The notes under the pieces: generated by a model
What the model was told of the DNA's origin: nothing
What the model saw: the letters and a program-made list of their open reading frames with translations, nothing else
The model's database searches: none
Program-made: the position numbers and the translations under genes
NCBI GenBank assembly: GCA_014860005.1
Contig: JACZKP010000002.1
Span: forward strand, 1-22,059
From: Verrucomicrobiota bacterium
GTDB taxonomy: Bacteria > Verrucomicrobiota > Verrucomicrobiae > Limisphaerales > UBA11358
DNA length: 22,059 bases
Reading direction: 5' to 3'
In this document: positions 1 through 8,145 of the stretch, in pieces
Layout: each line of letters starts with the position of its first letter
How positions within the stretch are numbered: the stretch's first letter is position 1

Positions 1-26
1 AATGCCCGAAAAGCGCCCGAGGGTCC

Positions 27-66
27 AGTGACAATTGTGTGACAAAACGTTGACGAATCGCTGACG
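27..66 (-). promoter_or_regulatory. Four TGAC repeats at 11-bp spacing, Pho-box-like
   Basis: TGAC occurs at 29, 40, 51 and 62, exactly 11 bp apart. Read on the minus strand the two best half-sites are TTGTCAC-N4-TTGTCAC, close to the CTGTCAT-N4-CTGTCAT direct repeats bound by PhoB-type (OmpR family) response regulators. The 11-bp period places each half-site on the same DNA face. The orientation points to a gene left of the window; glnS begins 134 bp to the right and could also be affected. The repeat is seen directly; the regulator is inferred. Confidence 0.45.
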
Positions 67-199
67 CTCCCTCAACACACGCGCGTCCACCGCTCAACAC
101 TCCCCTCAGTCCTGCCACAGCATCACAATGAGAATTGCTGCCTTCACAGCGGGTTCGTTGGACAACCATTCAGGCGTTTGATAGCGTGCAAAGGATTTT

Positions 200-2005
200 A
201 TGAGTTTGGAAAACAAAGTAGCTGATCCGTCCGCACCCTCTGACTTTATCCGCGACATCGTCACCGAACACGTCGCGGCGCACAAGTATCCGCGCATTCA
301 CACCCGCTTCCCGCCCGAACCCAACGGCTATCTGCACATCGGTCATGCGAAAAGCATCTGCCTCAATTTCGGCATTGCACGCGAGTTCGGTGGGGTCTGT
401 AATTTGCGGCTGGACGACACGAACCCGACGAAGGAGGAGGTTGAATACGTGGCTGCAATCCGCGAAGACGTCAACTGGCTCATCGCCGGTTGGGCGGACC
501 ACTGCCTGGGATTGAAGCCCGTCGGCAAGTCCCCTGAAGTCATTACCGACAACGGCAACCGGGACTTTTATCTGCCAGCAGTTACGAATCCCGAATCCAA
601 CGCCATCAAGCATGAACCCTTTTATGCCTCCGACTATTTCGACCAGCTTTACGATTACGCGGAGCAATTGATCGAGCAGGGCAAGGCCTACGTCTGCGAT
701 TTGTCGCCCGCCGACACGGAAACCTATCGCGGTGCACCAGACCGGCCCGGCAAAGATTCACCGTTCCGCAATCGCCCGGTTGAGGAAAGCCTCGCCTTGT
801 TCCAGCGCATGAAGGCAGGCGAATTTCCCGACGGCACCCGCACGCTCCGCGCGAAGATTGACATGGCTTCGCCCAACATTTGGCTGCGCGACCCAGTGCT
901 CTACCGCATCCGCCACGCCGAACATCATCACACCGGCGACAAATGGTGCATCTACCCGATGTACGATTTTGCGCATTGCCTGAGCGATTATATTGAAGGC
1001 ATCACGCACAGCATCTGCACGCTGGAATTCGAGGTCCACCGCCCGCTTTACGATTGGATTCTTGAGAATCTCGCGCTGCCGCGTCCCCGGCCCCGCCAGT
1101 ATGAGTTCGCCAAATTGATTCCCAGTTACATGATTGTTTCCAAGCGCAAGCTCATCTCCCTGGTGAACGACCGGATCGTCACCGGCTGGGATGATCCGCG
1201 CCTGCCAACCATCTCGGGGATTCGCCGCCGCGGCGTGACCGCGGAAGCTTTGCGCAACTTTGCCATCGGCGTCGGCGTGACCAAGTACATCAGCGTCACG
1301 GACATCGCGGTTTATGAACACGCCATTCGCGAAGACCTGAACCGGCGCGCCCTGCGCCGGCTCGCGGTGTTGCGGCCCCTTAAAGTCGTCATCACCAACT
1401 ACCCTGAAGGGCAGACGGAGGAACTCGACGCGGTCAACAATCCCGAAGTCCCCGTTGCCGGCAAACGTAAAATGTCCTTCAGTCGTGAGCTCTACATCGA
1501 GCAGGATGACTTCATGGCAGAACCGCCGCCAAAATTCTTCCGGCTCAAACCCGGCGGCGAGGTGCGCCTCAAATACGCCTATATCATCAAATGCGACGAG
1601 GTGGTCAAGGACGCCTCTGGCAGACTGATTGAACTGCGCTGCACCGCCGACCTCGACAGCAAGGCTGGCGGCCCAACCGCCAACCGCAAGGTCAAAGGCA
1701 CGATCCACTGGGTCAGCGCCCGGCATGGGATTGACGCGGAGGCGCGGCTTTACGACCGGCTCTTTACGGAAGCCGAACCGGACAAGGACGGGCGCGACTT
1801 CAAATCCGTGCTCAATCCCAAAAGTCTTGAAGTCGTCACGGCCAAATGCGAGCCAAGCCTCCGCGACGCCAAACCGGAACTGCGCTACCAGTTCGAGCGG
1901 CTTGCCTATTTCACGCTCGACCGGGACAGCACGCCCGCCAAACTGGTTTTCAACCGCACCATCACGTTGAAGGACACTTGGGCGAAAGAGTCCCGTAAGG
2001 GCTAA
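200..2005 (+). CDS. glnS: Glutaminyl-tRNA synthetase (GlnRS)
   Basis: Class I aminoacyl-tRNA synthetase that charges tRNA-Gln with glutamine in the cytoplasm, using ATP. The 601-aa product aligns by eye along its whole length with E. coli GlnRS (554 aa). It has the HIGH motif at residues 46-49 within [11 protein letters not shown], the KMSKS equivalent VSKRK at 313-317, the [16 protein letters not shown] active-site stretch at about 245-260, and the C-terminal beta-barrel anticodon-binding region ending in TLKDTWAK. The start is supported by AAGGA followed by TTTT and ATG. The extra length is mostly a block at about residues 97-140, between DVNWL and YASDYF, where the E. coli enzyme has only a few residues. 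It is monocistronic as far as can be seen: the next gene on the strand is 364 bp away behind a palindromic element. A 464-codon antisense ORF over this gene is a shadow. Confidence 0.97.
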   Translation: MSLENKVADPSAPSDFIRDIVTEHVAAHKYPRIHTRFPPEPNGYLHIGHAKSICLNFGIAREFGGVCNLRLDDTNPTKEEVEYVAAIREDVNWLIAGWADHCLGLKPVGKSPEVITDNGNRDFYLPAVTNPESNAIKHEPFYASDYFDQLYDYAEQLIEQGKAYVCDLSPADTETYRGAPDRPGKDSPFRNRPVEESLALFQRMKAGEFPDGTRTLRAKIDMASPNIWLRDPVLYRIRHAEHHHTGDKWCIYPMYDFAHCLSDYIEGITHSICTLEFEVHRPLYDWILENLALPRPRPRQYEFAKLIPSYMIVSKRKLISLVNDRIVTGWDDPRLPTISGIRRRGVTAEALRNFAIGVGVTKYISVTDIAVYEHAIREDLNRRALRRLAVLRPLKVVITNYPEGQTEELDAVNNPEVPVAGKRKMSFSRELYIEQDDFMAEPPPKFFRLKPGGEVRLKYAYIIKCDEVVKDASGRLIELRCTADLDSKAGGPTANRKVKGTIHWVSARHGIDAEARLYDRLFTEAEPDKDGRDFKSVLNPKSLEVVTAKCEPSLRDAKPELRYQFERLAYFTLDRDSTPAKLVFNRTITLKDTWAKESRKG

Positions 2006-2006
2006 C

Positions 2007-2123
2007 AGCCCGTCAAAAATGTAGGAGACGACGTCAGGAGTCTCTCGCAGGCCGCCTCGAAATCGCGAAAAAGCAGACTCGTTACCTCGTCCTACAAAGG
2101 AAGGAGTTCTTTGACGGGCGGCT
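2007..2123. repeat. Palindromic repeat element (MITE/REP-like) downstream of glnS
   Basis: This is an imperfect inverted repeat of about 117 nt. GCCCGTCAAA at 2008-2017 is perfectly complementary to TTTGACGGGC at 2110-2119. Inside, TGTAGGA (2020-2026) matches TCCTACA (2090-2096), and the arms continue with GAGTC-type matches. The right arm has extra bases between the two paired blocks. The element fills the space after glnS and starts one base after the stop codon, so its RNA could also act as a 3' stem or terminator, although there is no clear U-tract. The remaining intergenic sequence, 2124-2369, shows no convincing gene. It is probably a dispersed genomic repeat; a copy number could not be determined here. 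Confidence 0.6.
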
Positions 2124-2369
2124 AAGCACACAATGGTTTGGCTACGGCCCATTTAAGCGCCGGTTTGCGGCAAAGTACCCAGCGCCGACCTGGAAGATTG
2201 CGTCCCGCAACGACGTATCAATCGAACCTGCCGGCACTTGATCGAACAAGGCAGGTTGGAACTGCCCGCAATTTTCATCGTTACTGAGTCCGCCAACTCC
2301 ACCGCGGCCGGTTGTGAGCAGTCGGTTAGAGTTTGACAGCCGCCCGGCAAGCTGCGAGAAGAACGGCCA

Positions 2370-3029
2370 ATGAAATCATTCAATCTTACTTCTGCGACCG
2401 CATTATGTGCGGTTTTCATCCTGACCGGATGCTCTGATCCGGCGGACAAAGTCCACAAATCCTCCACGGCAGATCCGAAATCCGCGGATGCCGGTTCCGC
2501 CTCCACGGTCGCAAGCCGGGAATACGTCATTCGCGCCGAGTCCACGATCGGGTTTGTCGGCTCGAAAGTGACCGGCAGTCACGACGGCGGCTTCAAGAAA
2601 TTTGCCGGCACGCTCAATGTGGCGGACGGAAAAATCGTCGGCACGCCGGAAGTCAAGATCGCCATGAATTCCACCTGGTCGGACAACGAGAAACTGACCG
2701 CCCACCTGAACAGTCCGGACTTCTTCGACGCGGCGAAGTTCCCGATAACAACCTTCAGCGTGACAAGCATTGCGCCAACCGACGGCAAACATCAGGTCAC
2801 GGGCAATCTGAATCTGCATGGGGTCAGCAAGAGCATTTCGTTCCCGGCGGAAATCCAGATCACCGATGAAAAGGTTTCCCTGAATGCCGAGTTCGCGATC
2901 AATCGGAAGGATTTTGACATCAACTACCCCGGCCGCCCGAACGATCTTATTCGCGACAACGTCGTGCTCAAACTGGGCATCCAGGCCACGCCCGGCGCGC
3001 CGCGGCCTGAAGATCAACTCACGAATTGA
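2370..3029 (+). CDS. YceI-family lipoprotein (lipocalin-like, isoprenoid-binding fold)
   Basis: The 219-aa protein has a hydrophobic N-terminal signal and a lipobox L-T-G-C with the lipidated Cys at residue 21, so it should be exported and anchored as a lipoprotein. A YceI domain fills about residues 50-212: it begins YVIRAESTIGFVGSKV and contains the family features MNSTWSDNEKLTAHL, SPDFFDAAKFP and LHGVSKSISFP. YceI proteins form a lipocalin-like barrel that binds polyisoprenoid or similar amphipathic ligands; the physiological ligand here is unknown. A short low-complexity linker (residues 22-48) joins the lipid anchor to the domain. The ATG is preceded by GAGAAG at a suitable distance. It stands alone between the palindrome after glnS and two minus-strand genes. 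Confidence 0.9.
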   Translation: MKSFNLTSATALCAVFILTGCSDPADKVHKSSTADPKSADAGSASTVASREYVIRAESTIGFVGSKVTGSHDGGFKKFAGTLNVADGKIVGTPEVKIAMNSTWSDNEKLTAHLNSPDFFDAAKFPITTFSVTSIAPTDGKHQVTGNLNLHGVSKSISFPAEIQITDEKVSLNAEFAINRKDFDINYPGRPNDLIRDNVVLKLGIQATPGAPRPEDQLTN

Positions 3030-3260
3030 TCAAACGCAGTCCACAAAATCAGGACCCATTCAAGCACTCCTGCGGCGCGTCAATTCCTGAACTCGCGCGC
3101 CGTTGCATTTGGGGCTACTCAGGCTGATTCGCCGACAACGCGGATGAAGTGGTCTTGGTGCTTCCAAGCAATAATGGGAGTATCGCGCAAGCCTGCAACA
3201 GACACACCTCACGAATCCGAAACGTTAGCAACGTTTCCCTAGCATTGCGTCTCCAAACAC

Positions 3261-3284
3261 AAGACCGGGCCGAAGCCCGGTCTT
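3261..3284 (-). terminator. Intrinsic terminator-like hairpin, C(UUCG)G loop
   Basis: This is a perfect 10-bp stem, AAGACCGGGC / GCCCGGTCTT. On the minus strand the loop is TTCG closed by C-G, the very stable UUCG tetraloop. It lies 28 bp past the stop of the minus-strand gene ending at 3312. The T-rich tail (TTGTGTTT) is imperfect. The identical stem-loop occurs at 5228-5251 after the paralogous gene. Confidence 0.75.
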
Positions 3285-3311
3285 GCGTACTGTCATAGTT
3301 CTGGCTGCGGC

Positions 3312-5072
3312 CTATTCCAACTGATTGACGAGGCGGAAGAACTGCGGCCCGGCACCAATCGAATTGGTGTAAGGGCCGCTGGTGATGCCGGTCACATCGC
3401 TGTACGGGCCAGCCACGCTCGTCGCGCTCTGGAGTTGATAACTACCGTCCCAGTTGAGGATCACATTGTTACCCTCGCGAGCGATGGAGATATTGTTGGG
3501 CACCGGAGACACGGGCGTGAAGCCGGGCGGCCCAATCAGAATCTTGAACGAAATCGGTTCGTTCAAATCCACCTGGGGATTCCCCACCGGGGTTGCGCCG
3601 GCGGTTACCAGCCGCAGCCAGCGGTTGAGCGCCGGGGTGCTGAACTGCCACCGGACGCGCAAGGACTTGGTGCCGCTGAATGCCGCTGCCGTCGTCACTT
3701 GAGCGATGTTGGGTGCGCTCAGCAAATTGCCGGAAGTGGTCCCCGAGAAGCTGGGTGCCCGGAATCCGAAATCAACAGCGCCCGTCGCTGCCGCTTCAAA
3801 ATCTTGAAAGACTCCGTTGGTCCCATTCGCGAGATCGTCAATGTAGATATCGAACGGCCCATTGTCGCCTTCGCAGGCAAACGCGATGCCGTCAATGCCT
3901 CCAAAATCTCCCGTCACTGTTCCTGGATTGGCAGCGGTACCATTCCAAGTGGCAACGCCATCAATGTCGCGGGTAAAGGTTACGGTCTGCCACTCGGTGC
4001 TGGGCTCCAGCATCACACCTTGCTCGGGACAGGAACCGGGCAGCAACGTAAAGCTCCCCATGTGGTGGATGATAGAGCCACTGCCGGCGGCCCCGACTGG
4101 TCCGGTTAGGGCTTGGTTCTCACGCATGCTCAAGGCGACGCGCACCTTCACGTTGGCCCCACCACCAACGATGGTGCCGGCCGCGGGAACGCAGCCAGGC
4201 TGCCCGTCCACCGTCTGAGTGGCCGCCACTTGTCCATCCTTGACCAAGCCTGAAACCGTCACCGTGTTGTTGCCCGCCGTAATATCAATGGTCTTCTGGC
4301 CAATCTGCACCATCCCGGAGCCCGAGTCCTGGTAAACAGTGATGGCGGTGGCATTGCTGCTGACGCCAGTTACAACGACGTTGTTTGAATTGGTGGACAA
4401 CGGGCCGGTAACACCCACCACCGGGGTAAAGATGCAAGGTTCAACGAGTGTGAAACGCCAGCAGTCCACCAATAACCGGAGTTGCAGCCCGGCATTGACG
4501 AGTCCGCTCTGGTAGTTAAACCGGATGTAAGGCCGGGAGCTGTCCACCGCGTTGGTAATGTAGCCAATGAAAGTCCACTGGTTGGCGGGGTTGCCGAATG
4601 ACCGCTGGAAGGCGGTGGTCTCCGACACGGAAAGCGTACCGTTTGTGCAGCTGACCGACATCACCACGTTGGTGGTCACGTTGGCCGCTGTGGAACTGTA
4701 ATTGTGATGGATCTGGTACACCCCGCCAGGCGTACCCAAGTTTGGCACCACCGCCACACCAAGATTGGTGTCCGTCAGATCAACCGAAGACGAATAGTAA
4801 CGTGCTCCACCAGTGGGCGGACGTCCGGGGGCCGATGCGATGGCGCTGGTGTCACCGAGACTGAGCAAAGTGATGTCGAATGGATCAACGCCGAAGTCGA
4901 AATAAGTGCCGTCAAAATTCGGGCCCGCGCCGGATGGCGATGTACGGGCGGTCACGTAAACAACTTCCGCGAGCAGTGGTCCTGCTGCGAATGAAAGCGA
5001 CAGAAGCAGCATCACAAGCTTCCTTATGGAGGGTAATCGTCGAAGGTGAGGAATTGCTTTTTTGGTTTTCAT
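3312..5072 (-). CDS. Secreted multi-domain beta-sandwich protein, paralogue A
   Basis: From the ATG at 5072 this is a 586-aa exported protein. This start places a GGA motif 6 nt upstream; ATGs at 5078 and 5129 are alternatives. The signal peptide has basic residues (RRLPSIRKL) followed by a hydrophobic core that ends LLA about residue 35. After it come an N-terminal beta domain, an Ig-like segment (VVVTGV...ATAITVYQDSGSG...TATQTVDG-like), and a segment with EWQTVTF, GIAF and GPFDIYIDDL that resembles the strand pattern of carbohydrate-binding beta-sandwich modules. The last 60 residues form the short C-terminal module (NVILNWDGSYQLQSA...GPYTN...FFRLV) common in verrucomicrobial secreted proteins. 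No catalytic motif was seen. It is a paralogue of the gene at 5274-7262, which it follows in tandem. The function is unknown; surface attachment or glycan binding is a guess. Confidence 0.85.
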   Translation of the reverse strand: MKTKKAIPHLRRLPSIRKLVMLLLSLSFAAGPLLAEVVYVTARTSPSGAGPNFDGTYFDFGVDPFDITLLSLGDTSAIASAPGRPPTGGARYYSSSVDLTDTNLGVAVVPNLGTPGGVYQIHHNYSSTAANVTTNVVMSVSCTNGTLSVSETTAFQRSFGNPANQWTFIGYITNAVDSSRPYIRFNYQSGLVNAGLQLRLLVDCWRFTLVEPCIFTPVVGVTGPLSTNSNNVVVTGVSSNATAITVYQDSGSGMVQIGQKTIDITAGNNTVTVSGLVKDGQVAATQTVDGQPGCVPAAGTIVGGGANVKVRVALSMRENQALTGPVGAAGSGSIIHHMGSFTLLPGSCPEQGVMLEPSTEWQTVTFTRDIDGVATWNGTAANPGTVTGDFGGIDGIAFACEGDNGPFDIYIDDLANGTNGVFQDFEAAATGAVDFGFRAPSFSGTTSGNLLSAPNIAQVTTAAAFSGTKSLRVRWQFSTPALNRWLRLVTAGATPVGNPQVDLNEPISFKILIGPPGFTPVSPVPNNISIAREGNNVILNWDGSYQLQSATSVAGPYSDVTGITSGPYTNSIGAGPQFFRLVNQLE

Positions 5073-5135
5073 GTTCATTCCAGAATGGGTTTGTCTGATG
5101 ACGTAACTGGCAATACACTGTTGAGCCAAGTCGGC

Positions 5136-5145
5136 GCGCTGTCAA
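5136..5145 (-). promoter_or_regulatory. Shared TTGACAGCGC motif, possible -35 region of paralogue A
   Basis: On the minus strand TTGACAGCGC occurs 68 nt upstream of the chosen ATG. The same ten bases occur 61 nt upstream of paralogue B (7319-7328). TTGACA is the consensus -35 hexamer, but no good -10 hexamer is seen at 16-18 nt, so this is weak support for a promoter and may only reflect duplicated upstream DNA. Confidence 0.3.
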
Positions 5146-5227
5146 TCCAAAGCTTGAAAAGCATGTGAACGAATCAATGCCTTGGGTTTCGACTCAGTCC
5201 TCCCAATAGTCCTGCCAACAAATGCAA

Positions 5228-5251
5228 AAGACCGGGCCGAAGCCCGGTCTT
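5228..5251 (-). terminator. Intrinsic terminator-like hairpin, C(UUCG)G loop, identical to that at 3261
   Basis: The same 24 bases as at 3261-3284 form a 10-bp GC-rich stem with a UUCG loop on the minus strand. Here the stem runs into TTTTGCATT, a better U-tract than the other copy. It lies 22 bp past the stop of the gene at 5274-7262 and upstream of paralogue A, so the two tandem genes probably have separate transcripts. Confidence 0.85.
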
Positions 5252-5273
5252 GCGTTTTAATCTGGGAGACTTA

Positions 5274-7262
5274 TCAAGGTGTCCGCAGCCGGAAGTATCG
5301 GGCATTTCCAGGAGAAACCGCAGTAGAATAGGGACTCGAAGCGCCATTAACATCGGTGTAGGTGCCGTTTACGGCTGGGGATTCCTGGAGAACATAAGTT
5401 CCCTCCCAACTGAGGATCACGTTCGGGCTGGCCCATTCGATTTCGATGCGTCCCGGCGGCGGCGGCGTGTCGCTCACGGTCAGCACGGCGGGCGGGCTGA
5501 GGATGGTGCAGGTGGCGTCCGACACTTGCACGCTATACACACCGGCGTTTACCTGAGCCACGCTGGGGATGTTGTAGGTGCTGGCCATGGCACCAGGAAT
5601 GTCGTTCCCATCCAGTTTCCACTGATAACTGTACGGCGGAGTGCCGTTGGCGGTCACGCTAAGCGTGCGCGGATTTCCCAGATAGGCAATCTGACTCACT
5701 GGCGCGCTGCTCAAGGTCAGCTTGCTGGTCGTTGAACCGACGGGCAGCACGAGCAAGCGGATCGAAATCGGCTGGCTCAGGTCCACCACGGGGAATGGTC
5801 GCACACTGCCGCTGGCCACGGCGCGTTGCCAGATCGTCGGCAAAGAATCGGACAACTGGAAGTAATAGCGGAGGCTCTTGGTGCCGGTGTCCGCATTGGC
5901 GGTTGTGACGACGGAAACATTGGGTTCGGCGAGCGGCGGTCCACCCAGAATGCCGGCGGCACTGGGGTTCCCGAAAATGACTGTGGGTTGGCCGTTGGTG
6001 TAGGACTCAAAACCTTCAATCAGGGTGTTGCCGTTCACCAGATTGTCTATGTAAATCTCAAACGGACCGGTGTCGGTGGTGTCTTCCACACAGAAGGCAA
6101 TGCCAGCGAACGCCGCATAAGGATTGGCATCTGGTAGCGCGGGGGCGCCGCGGAACGTGAGTTGAGGATCACCAAGGAAACCCGGATTCACCGTCACCGT
6201 CTGCCAGCACTCACCAGGGGAGATCACAATCCCTCCCGCAGGCGCGGTGGCAAAGCCTCCGGTGAGGCCGGACGCAGGAACCCAATACTCGTTAGCCGTC
6301 CCGGCAGAGCTTGCGCCGATTGGGCCCGTGAGCGTCGGATCCTGATCCAAAATCAGGGAGACGCGAAGCATGGGATTGGCGCCGCCCCCCACGATTGGCC
6401 CGAAGCTCGCCGCATTGGGGGTGCATCCCTCTTGGCCAGCGACCGTCTGCGTAGCGACGATCTTGTCGCCTTTGACCAACGCCGTCGTCGTTACCTGATT
6501 CACTCCCTCAGTGATACCGGTGCTCAACTGGCCAATTTGAACGCCGTTTGCATATACCGTCACGGCGGTGGCAGCGGCACCCACACCTGCCACATTCACA
6601 ACAGTTTGACCGGCGGCCAGCGGCCCATTCACCGGAGGCAGGGCCGGCGTGCTGGCGCAAGGATCATCCACTGCTTTGAACCGAAGTGGTGCCGGATACC
6701 AACGGCGGCTGAAGCCACTCCCGGGCTGATTGGTACCAAAAATCGTCGTCTCCGCGTACGTGAAAGTGATCTCTGGATCAACGACCCCAACATCGTTGGT
6801 AACGTAACAAAGCACGTTCCACGCGTTGAACGGTGCGGTAAAGACCGCCTTGTTGGTGGACAGCGTTCCGCCGACGACGCTGATGTCGGCCGTCACGTCG
6901 GCGGGCGCGGTTGTTGTGGGGATGGTCACTGACACTTCGTACACTCCGCCCGGATTACCCAAAGTAGGCTTCACCGTGATGGCGGGATAACCCGACGATC
7001 CAAAGCGCGTGCCCCAAGCCGGGACCGGGTCAATGCCCACAGTACTATTACCGGTGGAGGCAAAAAATGACCCAAAGGTGGCATCTTCCAGATAAGGGGG
7101 CCAGTTGTTGAGTACACCCGCAGCTTGATTGCAGGTGACGATGACCGTGTCGGCCACGGCGGACGCCATGGAGAGAACGCCCACCAACAGCGTCAATGCC
7201 AGTTGCCTGACGGTTGAGGCGACGGGGAGGTTGTTTGAGAGGTTCAATTTAATCAGTTTCAT
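5274..7262 (-). CDS. Secreted multi-domain protein with Ig-like domain, paralogue B
   Basis: This is a 662-aa exported protein with a signal peptide (hydrophobic LALTLLVGVLSMASAVA, cleavage near residue 37). The order of parts matches paralogue A: N-terminal beta domain (GNPGGVYEVSV), Ig-like segment (ATAVTVYANGVQIGQL, then ATQTVAGQEGC), GGGANP-(L)RVSL, a segment with CWQTVTV, GIAFCVED and GPFEIYIDNLVNG, and the C-terminal module (NVILSWEGTYVLQES...FRLRTP). Between the last two there is an extra domain of about 80 residues (roughly 515-600) with a typical Ig-like core: YSYQWKLDGNDIPGA, ASTYNIPSV, NAGVYSVQVSD. It is followed by a PPPPG linker. No SD is visible at the ATG. The function is unknown; surface or glycan-binding roles are possible. 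Confidence 0.87.
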   Translation of the reverse strand: MKLIKLNLSNNLPVASTVRQLALTLLVGVLSMASAVADTVIVTCNQAAGVLNNWPPYLEDATFGSFFASTGNSTVGIDPVPAWGTRFGSSGYPAITVKPTLGNPGGVYEVSVTIPTTTAPADVTADISVVGGTLSTNKAVFTAPFNAWNVLCYVTNDVGVVDPEITFTYAETTIFGTNQPGSGFSRRWYPAPLRFKAVDDPCASTPALPPVNGPLAAGQTVVNVAGVGAAATAVTVYANGVQIGQLSTGITEGVNQVTTTALVKGDKIVATQTVAGQEGCTPNAASFGPIVGGGANPMLRVSLILDQDPTLTGPIGASSAGTANEYWVPASGLTGGFATAPAGGIVISPGECWQTVTVNPGFLGDPQLTFRGAPALPDANPYAAFAGIAFCVEDTTDTGPFEIYIDNLVNGNTLIEGFESYTNGQPTVIFGNPSAAGILGGPPLAEPNVSVVTTANADTGTKSLRYYFQLSDSLPTIWQRAVASGSVRPFPVVDLSQPISIRLLVLPVGSTTSKLTLSSAPVSQIAYLGNPRTLSVTANGTPPYSYQWKLDGNDIPGAMASTYNIPSVAQVNAGVYSVQVSDATCTILSPPAVLTVSDTPPPPGRIEIEWASPNVILSWEGTYVLQESPAVNGTYTDVNGASSPYSTAVSPGNARYFRLRTP

Positions 7263-7318
7263 ACCGGGCGGTGTTGATTGTTCAGAAACTTACACGTCCT
7301 TTCTGCCCCTGTGTTCAG

Positions 7319-7328
7319 GCGCTGTCAA
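7319..7328 (-). promoter_or_regulatory. Shared TTGACAGCGC motif, possible -35 region of paralogue B
   Basis: It has the same ten bases as upstream of paralogue A, here 61 nt before the ATG at 7262. The expected -10 position (CAGAAA) is poor. The rest of 7263-7506 shows no gene. Confidence 0.3.
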
Positions 7329-7506
7329 ACATTTTCCCGGTTTCGCTTTCAGTCCCTCGATCCGAACTCACCCGGCTCACTTGCTAAGTTCGCACACATC
7401 GGCGCGCGCAAATTTCAAACTTCCGGCAAACTCCTTGTTTAACAGAAATTCGAGCGTAGTGTGATACTGCCGACCGTGGAAGTGCCCACGGAATTCTGAG
7501 GGGCTT

Positions 7507-8007
7507 GTGATTTTGATCGCACAAACTCATCTCTCCGGAAACGATCCGGAGGCGCAGATCGCATTTCTGACCCTTGCGATACTGGCCGTCGCGGGTGGCG
7601 TGATCTCGATTCGCTGGGTGCGCGAAGCCATCGTCCCTCCTGAACCGTGGGACGCGGAGGTTGCCAAACAACTCGCCAAGGACGACGCCGTGCCGCTCTG
7701 CCACCGCTGCCTCACCCCGCATCATCCCATGTTGCATTTCTGTCCTGAATGCGGCGCCCCGGTGGGCGACTGCACCAACTGGATGCCGTTCCCTTACTTG
7801 TTTTCCATCGGGCACACATTACGGATTGGCACGAGCGGCGAGTATCGGCGTTCACCGCTGACCATCGCCTTCTTCTTCCTCTTGGGAATCGCGCAGTACG
7901 CACTCTTTGCGCCGGTGTATTGGATCATGCTGCTGCGCGGGTTGTCCGACCCGGCTAACTCCCAGCTTCCGCCAGGTGTGGACGAAACTCCTCCGGCCGA
8001 AGAATGA
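7507..8007 (+). CDS. Small membrane protein with a four-cysteine zinc ribbon
   Basis: The 166-aa protein starts with GTG; GAGGGG four bases upstream supports this start. A first membrane segment covers about residues 17-36 (IAFLTLAILAVAGGVISI). A cytoplasmic-looking zinc ribbon has CxxC pairs at Cys65/Cys68 and Cys79/Cys82 (CHRC and CPEC). A second hydrophobic segment lies at about 118-145, followed by a short acidic tail. No enzyme motif is present. Zinc-ribbon membrane proteins of this kind occur in many bacteria without a known role. It is divergent from paralogue B and upstream of the glycosidase on the same strand, 138 bp apart. Confidence 0.8.
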   Translation: MILIAQTHLSGNDPEAQIAFLTLAILAVAGGVISIRWVREAIVPPEPWDAEVAKQLAKDDAVPLCHRCLTPHHPMLHFCPECGAPVGDCTNWMPFPYLFSIGHTLRIGTSGEYRRSPLTIAFFFLLGIAQYALFAPVYWIMLLRGLSDPANSQLPPGVDETPPAEE

Positions 8008-8145
8008 AGTTATTTCTTGGTCGCCACCATCCCCGCTGGCCAACTCCCACCGCCCTTTGCTACCCACACATTCCGTGCCCTATCGGCTGAAGCCTGAGAC
8101 TTTGCCTTGCCCCACCGGCCAGGGAAGCCACATGCTGGGTTCGCT

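Noticed and set aside
758..2152. 464-codon open frame on the minus strand
   Set aside because: It is antisense to glnS, has composition typical of a mirror frame, and resembles no protein; the plus-strand frame has full GlnRS motifs.
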